A model generated the notes under the pieces. The model was not told the DNA's origin. It ran no database searches and was given only the letters and a program-made list of their open reading frames with translations. From positions 1,488,001 through 1,552,000 of the forward strand of contig CP141202.1 in the NCBI GenBank assembly GCA_035609245.1: a stretch of 64,000 nucleotides of DNA, in the 5' to 3' direction. How positions within the stretch are numbered: the first letter of the stretch is position 1; the number at the start of each line of letters is the position of its first letter. Position numbers and translations under genes: made by a program. Positions 10,781 through 20,196 of this stretch are shown here, piece after piece. The stretch is from Bacteroidales bacterium MB20-C3-3. GTDB taxonomy: Bacteria > Bacteroidota > Bacteroidia > Bacteroidales > UBA932.

Positions 10781-10812
10781 TTTGCTATTCTTGCCCAAAA
10801 TGTATAGTTTTG
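10781..10812 (+). promoter_or_regulatory. sdhA promoter, -33 and -7 boxes
   Basis: TTTG at 10781-10784 and TAGTTTTG at 10805-10812 are separated by 20 bases. This is the spacing expected for the Bacteroidetes primary sigma factor. The ATG of sdhA follows 25 bases later. This is the best complete promoter match I saw in the window. Confidence 0.65.
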
Positions 10813-10837
10813 TGCCACTTTTTAATACTCTCATATA

Positions 10838-12784
10838 ATGTCCGAAAAACTTATTTCAAAAATCCCTGAGGGCTCTTTGTCGGAAAAATGGACAAAGCAT
10901 AAAGCTCAGATTCGTGTGGTAAGCCCGGCTAATAAACGTAAGCTGGAGGTGATTGTAGTAGGAACCGGTCTAGGTGGAGCATCTGCTGCTGCTGCCCTTG
11001 GAGAGCTTGGCTATAATGTCAAGGTCTTCTGCATAAGTGACTCTCCAAGAAGAGCTCACTCTATTGCTGCACAGGGTGGTATAAATGCAGCCAAGAACTA
11101 TCCAAACGATAATGACTCAGTTTACAGACTATTTTACGACACAATCAAGGGTGGTGACTACAGAAGCCGCGAAGCAAACGTTTATCGTCTTGCAGAGGTG
11201 AGCAATCTGATAATTGACCAGTGTGTTGCTCAAGGAGTTCCATTTGCCCGTGAGTATGGCGGACTGCTTGATAATCGCTCATTTGGTGGTTCTCAGGTAA
11301 GCAGAACATTTTATGCAAGAGGACAGACCGGACAGCAACTGTTGCTTGGTGCTTATGCAGCGCTTAACAGGCAAATTGAGCTTGGATCTGTTAAATCTTA
11401 TGTGAGACATGAGATGCTGGATCTTGTAATGATAGATGGTGAGGCAAAAGGAATTATTGCCAGAAATCTTGTTACAGGAGAAATTGAGCGTCATGGTGCT
11501 CACGCTGTAGTTGTTGCAACGGGAGGTTACGGAAATGTATTTTTCCTTTCAACAAATGCAATGAACAGTAATGGTTCTGCAGCCTGGCAATGTTACAAAA
11601 AGGGGGCATTCTTTGCAAACCCATCATTTGCTCAGATTCACCCAACCTGTATCCCTGTACACGGTGAGCAGCAATCAAAACTAACCCTCATGTCTGAGTC
11701 TCTCAGGAATGATGGTAGAATTTGGGTGCCAAAGAAAAAAGAGGATGTTGTTAAACTAAGAGAGAAGAAAATAAAGGCTTCTCAAATACCTGAAGAGGAT
11801 AGAGATTACTATCTTGAGCGCCGTTATCCTGCTTTTGGAAACCTTGTACCAAGAGATGTTGCCTCAAGGGCTGCAAAAGAGAGATGTGACGCCGGTTTTG
11901 GTGTTAATGAAACCGGACTTGCAGTATTCCTTGATTTTAAAACCTCAATAGAGAGACTTGGCAAGAAGGTAATTGAGGAGAGATATGGTAACCTTTTCCA
12001 GATGTATGAAAAGATTACTGACGTTAATCCTTATGATGAGCCTATGATGATTTATCCGGCTATCCATTACACGATGGGTGGACTCTGGGTTGACTACAAT
12101 CTGCAGACAACCATTCCTGGTCTTTATGCTATTGGCGAAGCAAACTTCAGCGACCATGGCGGAAACAGACTTGGAGCATCAGCGCTTATGCAGGGTCTTG
12201 CAGATGGATATTTTATTTTACCATATACAATCGGAGATTATCTGGCAGGAAAGATTCAGGTTAAGAAAACCGATACAAACCACCCAGCCTTTGAAGAGGC
12301 AGAAAAGGGTATTAAGGAGAGGCTTAACAAGCTTTTCACAATCAAAGGAAAGCAGCCGGTGGATCACTTCCATAAAAAACTTGGCCATATTATGTGGGAC
12401 TATGTTGGAATGGCAAGAAACGAAGCAGGTTTAAAGAAGGCTATTGAAGAAATTCGTGTTCTGAGAGATGAGTTCTGGAAAGATCTATATGTTCCGGGAG
12501 AGAATAACGAATTCAATCAGGAGCTTGAGAAGGCTGTAAGAGTTGCAGATTTCCTTGAGATGGGAGAGCTTATGGCAATGGACGCTTTAACCAGAAAAGA
12601 GTCCTGCGGCGGACACTTCCGCGAAGAGATGCAAACAGAAGATGGAGAAACTTTAAGAGACGACCAAAATTACATGTATGTAAGTACTTGGGAGTATACA
12701 GGATACGGAAAAGAGCCTGTTAAGCACAAAGAGCCTCTTCAGTATGAATTCATTAAGATTGCAACCCGTAACTATAAAGACTAA
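10838..12784 (+). CDS. sdhA: succinate dehydrogenase / fumarate reductase flavoprotein subunit
   Basis: The 648-residue flavoprotein interconverts succinate and fumarate. The dinucleotide-binding motif [17 protein letters not shown] is near residue 40. The histidine for covalent FAD lies in [17 protein letters not shown], and the active-site loops [10 protein letters not shown] and [13 protein letters not shown] are intact. It is the large-type flavoprotein found in Bacteroidetes quinol:fumarate reductases. It is followed 14 bases later by sdhB. In relatives a cytochrome b subunit gene (sdhC/frdC) normally precedes it. Here the upstream neighbour is the divergent GH20 gene and a promoter sits immediately before sdhA, so the membrane anchor must be encoded elsewhere if the complex is membrane-bound. 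Confidence 0.96.
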   Translation: MSEKLISKIPEGSLSEKWTKHKAQIRVVSPANKRKLEVIVVGTGLGGASAAAALGELGYNVKVFCISDSPRRAHSIAAQGGINAAKNYPNDNDSVYRLFYDTIKGGDYRSREANVYRLAEVSNLIIDQCVAQGVPFAREYGGLLDNRSFGGSQVSRTFYARGQTGQQLLLGAYAALNRQIELGSVKSYVRHEMLDLVMIDGEAKGIIARNLVTGEIERHGAHAVVVATGGYGNVFFLSTNAMNSNGSAAWQCYKKGAFFANPSFAQIHPTCIPVHGEQQSKLTLMSESLRNDGRIWVPKKKEDVVKLREKKIKASQIPEEDRDYYLERRYPAFGNLVPRDVASRAAKERCDAGFGVNETGLAVFLDFKTSIERLGKKVIEERYGNLFQMYEKITDVNPYDEPMMIYPAIHYTMGGLWVDYNLQTTIPGLYAIGEANFSDHGGNRLGASALMQGLADGYFILPYTIGDYLAGKIQVKKTDTNHPAFEEAEKGIKERLNKLFTIKGKQPVDHFHKKLGHIMWDYVGMARNEAGLKKAIEEIRVLRDEFWKDLYVPGENNEFNQELEKAVRVADFLEMGELMAMDALTRKESCGGHFREEMQTEDGETLRDDQNYMYVSTWEYTGYGKEPVKHKEPLQYEFIKIATRNYKD

Positions 12785-12798
12785 GGAGTACAAAAGAT

Positions 12799-13578
12799 AT
12801 GGACTTTACATTAAAGGTTTGGCGCCAGAAAAGCGCGAAAGATAAAGGAAGTTTCGGCACATACAAGGTGCAAAATATTTCTCCGGACACCTCCTTCCTG
12901 GAGATGATGGATATTCTCAATGACCAGTTGGTTAGAGAAGGTGCAGATCCAGTAGCAGTTGAGAAGGGGTGTAAGTCAGATGGCCCGGTTGCTTTTGATC
13001 ACGACTGCAGAGAGGGTATTTGCGGAATGTGTTCTCTGTATATTAACGGTAGAGCTCACGGTCCGGATGATGATATAACTACTTGTCAGCTCCATATGAG
13101 AAAGTTCAAAGATGGAGAGACAATTACAATTGAGCCTTGGAGATCTGCAGGGATGCCTGTTATTAAAGACTTGGTTGTTGACAGAAAAGCACTTGACAAA
13201 ATTCTTCAAGCAGGAGGATATGTTTCTGTAAATACAGGAGGTATTCCAGATGCAAACACAATTCCAATTCCAAGAGACAAAGCAGAGGAGAGCATGGATG
13301 CAGCCGCATGTGTTGGTTGCGGAGCGTGTATAGCCACCTGTAAAAATGGTTCAGCAATGTTATTTGTTGCAGCCAGGGTTAGTTCGCTTGCTTTATTACC
13401 ACAAGGAAAAATTGAGGGAGCAAGAAGAGCAAAAGCAATGGTTGCCAGAATGGATGAACTTGGGTTTGGTGCATGTACTAACACCAGAGCCTGTGAGATG
13501 GAGTGCCCTAAAGGTATATCAGTAGCTCACATTGCCAGACTTAACAGAGAGTTTTTAAAGGCAAAAATTAAAGACTAA
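12799..13578 (+). CDS. sdhB: succinate dehydrogenase / fumarate reductase iron-sulfur subunit
   Basis: The 259-residue subunit passes electrons between the flavoprotein and the quinone site. The N-terminal ferredoxin domain has [15 protein letters not shown] plus a downstream cysteine in ITTCQLHM for the 2Fe-2S centre. The C-terminal domain has [11 protein letters not shown] and [14 protein letters not shown] for the 4Fe-4S and 3Fe-4S centres. Length and cysteine pattern fit the family. It follows sdhA by 14 bases and is closed by a strong terminator at 13601-13637, so sdhA-sdhB form a two-gene transcript. Confidence 0.96.
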   Translation: MDFTLKVWRQKSAKDKGSFGTYKVQNISPDTSFLEMMDILNDQLVREGADPVAVEKGCKSDGPVAFDHDCREGICGMCSLYINGRAHGPDDDITTCQLHMRKFKDGETITIEPWRSAGMPVIKDLVVDRKALDKILQAGGYVSVNTGGIPDANTIPIPRDKAEESMDAAACVGCGACIATCKNGSAMLFVAARVSSLALLPQGKIEGARRAKAMVARMDELGFGACTNTRACEMECPKGISVAHIARLNREFLKAKIKD

Positions 13579-13600
13579 CGCTTGCTGAATAAGCAAAGAA

Positions 13601-13637
13601 AATGAGGCTGACCAATAAGTAATTGGTTAGCCTCATT
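13601..13637 (+). terminator. sdhAB terminator
   Basis: A 16-bp stem with one G-U pair (AATGAGGCTGACCAAT and its partner at 13622-13637) closes a 5-base loop and runs into TTTT. It lies 22 bases after the sdhB stop. Its left arm also starts with A-rich sequence, so it could terminate the convergent lipoprotein gene as well. Confidence 0.85.
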
Positions 13638-13677
13638 TTATTTAGCTGGTCTCTTTCTTATCTGCTAATCTTGTATA

Positions 13678-14199
13678 TTACCTTCTGAACAGGGCTATTC
13701 CGCCGGATTCATCTGTTACCATTTCGTTAAAAATACTGTATGGAGGATCATTTGGTGTAAGAATTGATGAAATTACACCCATAACATAATCTCTTGGATA
13801 GTAGATTTCAAGGTTTCTGTTATCTGATCCACAAACAATTCCTTCAGGAAAAAGAGAAATGTTAATCTGAAAATAGACATTGTCAAGTTGAACATAGGTG
13901 CCTTCAACAGAAGTACCTGAAGGTAGTTTAAAAACTACAGAGTTTGTACCGGAAAAGATAATCTGATCTGGCTGAATCAGGTTTTTGCGAATCTTCTGTA
14001 CATTGTCTTTCAGAAAATTAAATGCAACAGGATTCTCCTGGGCTTTGAGTTCATCATATTTGATAAAAACCTTTGTCTGTGTGGTATCAATATTCCAGGT
14101 TCCCGTAAGCACTATTGGCTCTGGCTCTTTATTACAACTGGCAGCTGATAATGTGAGCAATGCAAGAGCAATAACCGATAAAAATCTTGTGATTTTCAT
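13678..14199 (-). CDS. small lipoprotein, lipocalin-like fold suspected
   Basis: The 173-residue product has a lipoprotein signal peptide with the cleavage-site cysteine in LSAASCNK. The mature part begins with a short acidic linker and a GTWNIDTTQT segment. It then shows alternating beta strands (SVVFKLPSGTSVEGTYVQL), as in small Bacteroidetes lipocalin-like or DUF4923-type lipoproteins. It is predicted to be anchored in the envelope. The gene is monocistronic, convergent with sdhB and divergent from the alpha/beta hydrolase. I do not recognise a specific function. Confidence 0.65.
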   Translation of the reverse strand: MKITRFLSVIALALLTLSAASCNKEPEPIVLTGTWNIDTTQTKVFIKYDELKAQENPVAFNFLKDNVQKIRKNLIQPDQIIFSGTNSVVFKLPSGTSVEGTYVQLDNVYFQINISLFPEGIVCGSDNRNLEIYYPRDYVMGVISSILTPNDPPYSIFNEMVTDESGGIALFRR

Positions 14200-14283
14200 A
14201 ATAAATTAATTAAATAAATATTTAGTGTAGGGAATAGGCGTAGCAGAGACGCAAAATTATAAAAAAATCATCACAATTCTTTT

Positions 14284-14291
14284 TAAATTTG
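14284..14291 (+). promoter_or_regulatory. -7 box before alpha/beta hydrolase gene
   Basis: TAAATTTG matches TAnnTTTG and ends 16 bases before the ATG at 14308. No convincing -33 element was seen. Confidence 0.4.
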
Positions 14292-14307
14292 CAAAAAATA
14301 AGGGATA

Positions 14308-15105
14308 ATGGAGTTTTTCGCGATTTGCAATGGTATTCCAGTACACATTTCTGATTCTAAAAGAGGGGAGAGGGTTCTCGTTTTGCTCCACGGATATTTG
14401 GAGACACTTTATGTATGGCAGGATTTTATACTTAAATTACCCGAAGATATCAGAACAATCTCAATTGATATACCGGGGCATGGGTTGTCTGGCACACACC
14501 AGACAGAAAATTCATTAGAATTTTGTGCTAATGTGGTAAAAGATGTTCTCAGGGTTTGCTCAGTTGATAAAGCTACTGTTATGGGCCACTCAATGGGTGG
14601 ATATATAGCAATTGAGTGTATAAAGAGATATCCTGAGCTTTTTAATGGGATAGTTTTAATGCACTCTACGCCATATTCAGATACTCCGGAAAAAGTTGTT
14701 GACAGAGACAGAGAGATAATTCTTGTTAAGCAAGCAAAATTACCTGCTATTGCAAAAATGGGTATCCCTAAAATGTTTGCTCCGGATAATCAAAGAAGGT
14801 TTGACGAGAAAATATTTGAAATAGTTGAACTTACTGAAACTCACGATCCGGAGGGTATAGTAGCTTCTATTGAGGGACTAAAAACCAGACCGGACAATCT
14901 TGAGGTGTTGGTTAGTACATCGCTGCCGGTTCTTATGTTTTTCGGTGATAACGATTACCATATCTCCCCGGAAAGGGCAAAAGAGCTCTCTGCTGCATTA
15001 CCTGCAGCTAAATCGGTTTTTCTGGCCAATTCAGGCCATAATGGCTTCCTTGAGGAGCCAGACATAGTCAAGGATGAATTAATTAATTTTATGCCTGTTA
15101 AATGA
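14308..15105 (+). CDS. alpha/beta-fold hydrolase
   Basis: The 265-residue cytosolic protein has the alpha/beta-hydrolase layout. It has an HG oxyanion motif (LLHGYLETLYVW), the nucleophile elbow GHSMGGY with the catalytic serine near residue 95, an acidic residue in FFGDNDYH, and the C-terminal histidine in NSGHNGFLEEP. Substrate cannot be read from sequence; esterase or lipase-like activity is typical of the family. Its stop overlaps the start of the next gene by four bases (ATGA), indicating a coupled two-gene operon with a peptidase. Confidence 0.85.
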   Translation: MEFFAICNGIPVHISDSKRGERVLVLLHGYLETLYVWQDFILKLPEDIRTISIDIPGHGLSGTHQTENSLEFCANVVKDVLRVCSVDKATVMGHSMGGYIAIECIKRYPELFNGIVLMHSTPYSDTPEKVVDRDREIILVKQAKLPAIAKMGIPKMFAPDNQRRFDEKIFEIVELTETHDPEGIVASIEGLKTRPDNLEVLVSTSLPVLMFFGDNDYHISPERAKELSAALPAAKSVFLANSGHNGFLEEPDIVKDELINFMPVK

Positions 15106-16250
15106 AGAATATAGCTTTGTTTGTAGTGTTTGGAGCTCTGTTGATTTCAACAACGGCAGCTTCACAGAAATCACTCAAAGATTACGGAATCAAGATAGGA
15201 GTGATGAAACAGGGCGCTAACAACGCTATAACTGATGTCCCGGGTGTAAGGGTTGGGCACTGTACGCTTATAGAGGGCGAAAATATCAGAACAGGAGTTA
15301 CAGCAATAATACCACACGAAGGGAATCTTTTTAAAAACAAGGTTCCTGCTTCAATTTTTGTAGGAAATGGATTTGGTAAACTTGCCGGCTATACACAGGT
15401 TATTGAGCTGGGTAATATTGAGACGCCTGTTATTTTAACTAATACAATGAGTGTTGCTGCTGCACTGGATGCTCTTATAACATATACTCTGGAGCAGCCA
15501 GGTAATGAAAACATTGCCTCTGTTAATGGTGTTGTGGGGGAGACAAATGATGGGGGGCTAAACGATATCCGAGGAAGACACGTAAAACCTCACCATGTCC
15601 TTTCTGCAATAGCTAATGCAAGTTCCGGAGCTGTACAACAGGGTGCTGTAGGTGCAGGAACAGGAACAATCTGTTTTGGATACAAGGGGGGAATAGGAAC
15701 CGCTTCAAGAGTCCTTCCAAACTCTTTAGGTGGCTATACTGTGGGAGTACTTGTTCAGACTAATTATGGCGGAGTCCTTGAAATGGCTGGAATACCTGTT
15801 GGAAAAGAGCTTAAAAATTATAGTTACAGCAAAAACATAATGCAGGATATGGACGGCTCCTGCATGATAGTTGTAATCACAGACGCTCCTGTTACTTCCA
15901 GAAATCTCCAAAGGATAGCCAAGCGTGCCTTTATGGGGCTTGCAAAATCAGGGGGAATAGCCTCAAATGGGAGTGGTGATTATATCATTGCAATGTCTGT
16001 TGCAAAGGAGAATCTGATTGATGAATCAAAATCTTTTTATACTCCTGTTGAACTTCAGAACGACTCAATGTCTCCGCTATTCATGGCCACCATTGAGGCT
16101 ACAGAGGAGGCTCTTCTGAACTCTCTTACCGCTGCTGTCTCTATGACCGGTTATAAAGGGAGGAGGGTAGAGAGATTACCAGAGGAAGTTATCAAAAGGG
16201 TATCTTCCGGCATGAATCTCGGCAACCATCTTGTAGATATCATTCCTTAA
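15102..16250 (+). CDS. exported P1-family (DmpA-like) aminopeptidase
   Basis: The 382-residue product has a signal peptide ending near TTAASQ. It then shows the DmpA/ornithine-acetyltransferase-like fold with ITDVPGVRVGHCTL, the GETNDGGLNDI segment and the GAVGAGTGTICFGYKGGIGTAS glycine-rich region. P1 enzymes self-cleave to expose a catalytic Ser or Thr; RNLQRIAKRAFMGLAKSGG and GSGDYIIAMS fit the second half. It likely acts as a periplasmic D- or L-aminopeptidase. It is translationally coupled to the alpha/beta hydrolase upstream. Its last 75 bases overlap the 3' coding end of hflX on the other strand. Confidence 0.85.
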   Translation: MKNIALFVVFGALLISTTAASQKSLKDYGIKIGVMKQGANNAITDVPGVRVGHCTLIEGENIRTGVTAIIPHEGNLFKNKVPASIFVGNGFGKLAGYTQVIELGNIETPVILTNTMSVAAALDALITYTLEQPGNENIASVNGVVGETNDGGLNDIRGRHVKPHHVLSAIANASSGAVQQGAVGAGTGTICFGYKGGIGTASRVLPNSLGGYTVGVLVQTNYGGVLEMAGIPVGKELKNYSYSKNIMQDMDGSCMIVVITDAPVTSRNLQRIAKRAFMGLAKSGGIASNGSGDYIIAMSVAKENLIDESKSFYTPVELQNDSMSPLFMATIEATEEALLNSLTAAVSMTGYKGRRVERLPEEVIKRVSSGMNLGNHLVDIIP

Positions 16251-17363
16251 CTTGTCTATTTGTACCTTTTCTTTAGCCGATATAAATATGCAAGGAGAGT
16301 TCTCTTTGTTGATCCAGCTTTTTTTCAGCTCATCAAGGGAGTAATTCTCTCTCTGCTTCTCTCCAAGATCAAATTCATCCTGAGGGACATATTTATAAAC
16401 GTCAATTTTATTAAATACCAGGAAAGTAGGTTTGTTTTTTGCTCCAATTTCCTCCAATGTTTCTCGGACCACTTTTATCTGTTCTTCAAAATTTGGATGA
16501 GAAATATCAACAACATGCATAAGGATATCCGCCTCTCTTACCTCATCAAGAGTGCTCTTAAATGATTCAACAAGCTGGTGTGGAAGTTTTCTGATAAAAC
16601 CAACTGTATCACTAAGCAAAAAAGGTACATTTTCAATAACTACTTTTCTGACAGTTGTATCAAGTGTTGCAAAAAGTTTGTTCTCTGCAAATACTTCGCT
16701 TTTAGCCAGTAGATTCATTAATGTGCTTTTGCCAACATTAGTATAACCTACGAGAGAGATTCTGACCAGGCTTCCCCTGTTTCCTCTCTGGGAGGCCATT
16801 TGCCTGTCTATCTTCCTTAGCTGCTCTTTAAGCCTGCTTATTTTATCAAGAATAATCCGTCTGTCTGTCTCAATCTGACTCTCCCCGGGGCCTCTCATTC
16901 CAATACCGCCTCTTTGCCTTTCAAGGTGAGTCCACATTCTCGTTAATCTTGGGAGAAGATATTGATATTGTGCAAGTTCTACCTGAGTTTTGGCATATGC
17001 AGTTTTTGCCCTCTGAGCAAATATATCCAGTATCAGGTTTGTCCTGTCAAGTATTCTGCATTCAAGTTCTCTCTCTATGTTTCTTAACTGAGAAGGAGTT
17101 AGTTCGTCGTCGAAAATAACAAGCTTGATATCATTTTCTGTAATATATGCCTTAATTTCATCAAGCTTTCCGCTTCCAATATAAGTTTTTGGATTTGGTT
17201 TATCCACTCTCTGTACAAATGTCTTAACACCAACTGCACCGGCAGTCTCTGCGAGAAACGCAAGCTCATCAAGGTATTCATATACCTTTCTCTCGTCGTC
17301 GTTCTGTCTGAGAACTCCTACAAATACGACTTTTTCTAATCCGCTCTCTTCTATTATTGCCAT
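16176..17363 (-). CDS. hflX: ribosome-associated GTPase HflX
   Basis: The 395-residue GTPase belongs to the Obg-HflX class that rescues or splits ribosomes under stress. The N-terminal HflX domain contains SGKLDEIKAYI and FDDELTPSQLRNIE. A charged linker (RGGIGMRGPGESQIETDRR) leads to the G domain with P-loop GYTNVGKSTLMNLL, the DTVGFIRKLPHQLVESF switch and the NKID motif. The C-terminus overlaps the 3' end of the convergent P1 peptidase by 75 bases. tonB lies upstream on the same strand but is separated by a terminator. Confidence 0.95.
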   Translation of the reverse strand: MAIIEESGLEKVVFVGVLRQNDDERKVYEYLDELAFLAETAGAVGVKTFVQRVDKPNPKTYIGSGKLDEIKAYITENDIKLVIFDDELTPSQLRNIERELECRILDRTNLILDIFAQRAKTAYAKTQVELAQYQYLLPRLTRMWTHLERQRGGIGMRGPGESQIETDRRIILDKISRLKEQLRKIDRQMASQRGNRGSLVRISLVGYTNVGKSTLMNLLAKSEVFAENKLFATLDTTVRKVVIENVPFLLSDTVGFIRKLPHQLVESFKSTLDEVREADILMHVVDISHPNFEEQIKVVRETLEEIGAKNKPTFLVFNKIDVYKYVPQDEFDLGEKQRENYSLDELKKSWINKENSPCIFISAKEKVQIDKLRNDIYKMVAEIHAGRYPFDNFLW

Positions 17364-17378
17364 ATTATATTGAAAAAA

Positions 17379-17405
17379 AAGACTGCTTCTGTTCGAGGCA
17401 GCCTT
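17379..17405 (-). terminator. tonB terminator
   Basis: An 11-bp imperfect stem (17379-17389 with 17395-17405, loop of five) is followed on the minus strand by eight T residues (17380 down to 17373). It sits between the tonB stop and the hflX start. Confidence 0.75.
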
Positions 17406-17429
17406 TTCTATTATTCTGTAAATATAAAA

Positions 17430-18122
17430 TTATCTTAATTGGAAAATTACCGGGAATGTGTAACGAACCTTTACCGGTTTGTTTCTTTGTCTACCTGGTT
17501 TCCATTTAGGTGAAGAAGCAACTACTCTGGCAGCCTCTTTGTCAAGCGAAGCATCAACACCTCTGACAACCTTAACATCACTTACACTACCATCTGTACC
17601 AACGAGGAACTGAAGAATAACGCGTCCCTGAACTCCATTCTCTTTAGCAATTTCCGGGTAAACAAGTTTGCTTGCAACCCATTTTGTGAAGGTGTTTTCA
17701 TCACCACCCTGGAAAGATGGTTTCTCCTCAACTATTGTAAATGGAATCTCTTCGTCCTCTATTACCTCTTCTACCGGACCTTTAACATAGTCCTTAATCT
17801 GAACGCCAAGGTTTTTGTCATCCTCTGTATTAATGATTAGTTCGTTTTCGATCTTCATATCATCGTCAACGATTTCAATTACGTCAGATACAGTAGGAAT
17901 CTTAGGCGCCTCAGCTGGAGGTGGAGGAGTCTCGTTTGTAATTGGAATCATCTCCTCTTCAATAACTGCTGCAGTGTTATCTCCAAGTGTAGAGATCTGC
18001 TTGTCATATGTTTTCCACTCAAATGCAAGCAAAACTACTGCCAGAGCTAAAATTAAACCTATTTCCCTGAAAAGAATTTTCTTGTTTTCAAGATCGGCTT
18101 TGGGCGTTTTCTTTATTTCCAT
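17430..18122 (-). CDS. tonB: TonB energy transducer
   Basis: The 230-residue protein couples the proton motive force to outer-membrane TonB-dependent transporters. It has a short cytosolic N-terminus, one transmembrane helix (about residues 23-40, IGLILALAVVLLAF) and a proline/glutamate-rich periplasmic linker with TPPPPAEAPKIP. The C-terminal TonB domain has PEFQGG-like PSFQGGDENTF, GRVILQFLVGTDGSVSDVKV and KPVKVRYTFPVIFQL. No exbB or exbD is adjacent. It is followed by its own terminator and preceded by tRNA-Ala on the same strand. Confidence 0.93.
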   Translation of the reverse strand: MEIKKTPKADLENKKILFREIGLILALAVVLLAFEWKTYDKQISTLGDNTAAVIEEEMIPITNETPPPPAEAPKIPTVSDVIEIVDDDMKIENELIINTEDDKNLGVQIKDYVKGPVEEVIEDEEIPFTIVEEKPSFQGGDENTFTKWVASKLVYPEIAKENGVQGRVILQFLVGTDGSVSDVKVVRGVDASLDKEAARVVASSPKWKPGRQRNKPVKVRYTFPVIFQLR

Positions 18123-18194
18123 ATCTGTATTAATGTATTCAGAAGTTTATCGAAATGTAAAATTATAAAGAAATAATGATTTGACAAGAGTTAT

Positions 18195-18203
18195 TGTGGA
18201 TAA
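18195..18203 (-). promoter_or_regulatory. DnaA-box sequence
   Basis: TGTGGATAA is the exact complement of TTATCCACA. It lies in the AT-rich gap between tonB and tRNA-Ala. A single 9-mer match can occur by chance in 64 kb, so function is uncertain. Confidence 0.3.
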
Positions 18204-18277
18204 ACTATGACAAAAAATTACTAATTACAAGAAAATGAAGAAGATAAATTTATTAATTATTGTTAAAAACTTTATTG

Positions 18278-18351
<74 letters not shown>

Positions 18352-18355
18352 AAAA

Positions 18356-18378
18356 TTTTGCATCACAAAGATGCAAAA
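18356..18378 (-). terminator. mdh terminator hairpin
   Basis: TTTTGCATC at 18356-18364 pairs with GATGCAAAA at 18370-18378 around a 5-base loop. It lies 14 bases after the mdh stop and just before tRNA-Ala. The following T run is only four bases, so termination strength is moderate. Confidence 0.6.
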
Positions 18379-18392
18379 TAATTCTCAATTTG

Positions 18393-19334
18393 CTAGATGA
18401 TGTTAAGATCTTTCAAAACATTGTTTGTTGCTCTTACAGCATCTGCGCTTTTGTTGAATGCTTCCTGTTCTTCTGCGTTGAGGTTGAGTTCAACTACCTT
18501 TTCCCATCCGTGTCTTCCCACAACTACCGGAACACCAAGACAAATATCGCTTTGACCGTATTCGCCTTCTAGCATTACGCTGCACGGATAGATTTTCTTT
18601 TCATCCAGCACGATAGAGCGTACAAGAGCTGCTGCAGCTGCTCCCGGAGCATACCATGCAGAAGTACCAAGATGCTTGGTAAGTGTAGCACCACCCACCA
18701 TAGTATCCTTAACAACTTGTGAAAGAACATCTTCCGGAAGTAGTTCGCTTACCGGGATTCCTCTAAGGTTAGCGAATCTTATGAGAGGAATCATTGTTGT
18801 ATCTCCATGACCTCCAATTACCATGCCAGCTACATCACTTGCAGGTGATTTCAGAGCTGTTCTCAAATAGTATACAAATCTGTTGCTATCAAGAATTCCA
18901 CCCATCCCAATAACTTTATTTTTAGGGAGTTTTGCTTTGGCAACAGTAAGATAAGTCATTGTATCCATAGGGTTGGATATAATAACAAAAATTGCATTTG
19001 GAGAATACTTTAGAGCATTTTCAACAACATTCCCAACAATTTCTGCATTTGTACCTATTAATTCTTCTCTGGTCATCCCCGGTTTTCTTGGAATACCTGA
19101 AGTAATAACAACAACCTTTGATTTAGCAGTAGCAGCGTAATCGTTTGTTACCCCTTTAATTGTGGTATCAAACCTTAGTAATTTTGCGGTCTGCATCATA
19201 TCTATTGCTTTTCCCTCCGCAATACCCTCTTTGATATCCAAGAGAACAATTTCACCTGCAAATTGCAACATATTCATTGCGTTAACGCATGTTGCTCCAA
19301 CATTGCCGGCACCTATGACAGTTACTTTAGACAT
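18393..19334 (-). CDS. mdh: malate dehydrogenase (NAD)
   Basis: The 313-residue enzyme interconverts malate and oxaloacetate. The NAD-binding motif VTVIGAGNVGATCVNAM opens the protein, with the aspartate that selects NAD in VLLDIKEG. Substrate-binding arginines are in SGIPRKPGMTREEL, and the catalytic His is in VIGGHGDTTMIPL. Length and motifs fit the LDH-like malate dehydrogenase (type 3) common in Bacteroidetes. It is divergent from the carboxymuconolactone decarboxylase-like gene, followed by a hairpin and tRNA-Ala. Together with sdhAB it covers part of the succinate/fumarate/malate branch, but the two loci are not linked. Confidence 0.95.
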   Translation of the reverse strand: MSKVTVIGAGNVGATCVNAMNMLQFAGEIVLLDIKEGIAEGKAIDMMQTAKLLRFDTTIKGVTNDYAATAKSKVVVITSGIPRKPGMTREELIGTNAEIVGNVVENALKYSPNAIFVIISNPMDTMTYLTVAKAKLPKNKVIGMGGILDSNRFVYYLRTALKSPASDVAGMVIGGHGDTTMIPLIRFANLRGIPVSELLPEDVLSQVVKDTMVGGATLTKHLGTSAWYAPGAAAAALVRSIVLDEKKIYPCSVMLEGEYGQSDICLGVPVVVGRHGWEKVVELNLNAEEQEAFNKSADAVRATNNVLKDLNII

Positions 19335-19367
19335 AATAGTAAAAAATTTTGATTAGTATATTTTGTG

Positions 19368-19375
19368 TAGTTTTG
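19368..19375 (+). promoter_or_regulatory. -7 box for the ybeY-mnmG transcript
   Basis: TAGTTTTG matches TAnnTTTG and ends 17 bases before the ATG at 19393. A TTTG at 19348-19351 is 16 bases upstream, slightly short of the usual spacing. The box makes translation from an upstream in-frame TTG unlikely. Confidence 0.5.
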
Positions 19376-19392
19376 CGCAAAAATTTTATTGT

Positions 19393-19749
19393 ATGAGCAG
19401 AATAGACGAATTCCGCACATTTCGTGCCAAAATGAACAAAAAAATATTAGATTCAGATAATTTATTTTTCAAGAGATTTTATAATCTGGATACAAGATGT
19501 TATGAGGATGGTGCACTTCCGGCTGTTACCAAAGAGATGCTTGGTTTAGCAACATCTGCTGTCTTAAGATGTGATGATTGTATAAAATATCATCTTGAAA
19601 AGTGTTTTGAATTAGGAGTATCAAGAGAACAGATGTTTGAAATTATGTCAGTTGCAAACCTTGTTGGGGGGTCAATTGTTATACCTCACACAAGAAGAGC
19701 TGTAGAATACTGGGATTTACTGGAAGAGGAAGCTTCAGAAACAAAATAA
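19393..19749 (+). CDS. carboxymuconolactone decarboxylase / AhpD-like protein
   Basis: The 118-residue protein carries the AhpD-like helical fold with the redox pair CDDC in RCDDCIKYHLEKCFELG and a conserved proximal histidine. In AhpD the CxxC pair supports alkyl-hydroperoxide reduction; many family members have unknown substrates. The ATG at 19393 is chosen because a promoter box overlaps the longer alternative. It is followed after 12 bases by ybeY and probably leads the ybeY-mnmG operon. Trimeric assembly is typical of the family. Confidence 0.85.
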   Translation: MSRIDEFRTFRAKMNKKILDSDNLFFKRFYNLDTRCYEDGALPAVTKEMLGLATSAVLRCDDCIKYHLEKCFELGVSREQMFEIMSVANLVGGSIVIPHTRRAVEYWDLLEEEASETK

Positions 19750-19761
19750 ATTCTTTAATAG

Positions 19762-20196
19762 ATGATAGTTTACCATAGTGAGGATGTTAGTTTTGCTTTA
19801 AAGAACAAAAGAGAAATATCTTCCTGGATTAAGAGAATTGTTTCAACAGAAAGCAAAAATCAATGTAAAATTGGTGATATAAATATCATCTTTTGCAGTG
19901 ATAATTATTTACTTGAAATGAACAATAAATATCTTAAACATAACTATTTCACCGATATTATTACTTTTGATTACTGCGAGTCTGATATTATTTCCGGAGA
20001 TCTTTTTATTAGTATTGACACAGTTAAATCTAATAGTTTTGAATATAAAACTGATTTTCTGGATGAGCTTTTCAGAGTAATTATACATGGCATTTTACAT
20101 CTTCTTGGGTTTAATGATTCGACCGCAGAGGAGCAAATTGAGATGAAATCAGCTGAAGAGAGATCTTTAAGCAACTTACAAATTAGGAATGGGTAA
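19762..20196 (+). CDS. ybeY: endoribonuclease YbeY
   Basis: The 144-residue protein is the UPF0054 metalloenzyme needed for 16S rRNA 3' maturation and ribosome quality control. The motif [11 protein letters not shown] near residue 109 gives the first two zinc-binding histidines. As in other Bacteroidetes sequences I recall, the classical third histidine (GYDH) is replaced by an ND segment, with downstream EIQ/EE residues. It overlaps the mnmG start by eight bases, so the two are translationally coupled. Confidence 0.88.
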   Translation: MIVYHSEDVSFALKNKREISSWIKRIVSTESKNQCKIGDINIIFCSDNYLLEMNNKYLKHNYFTDIITFDYCESDIISGDLFISIDTVKSNSFEYKTDFLDELFRVIIHGILHLLGFNDSTAEEQIEMKSAEERSLSNLQIRNG

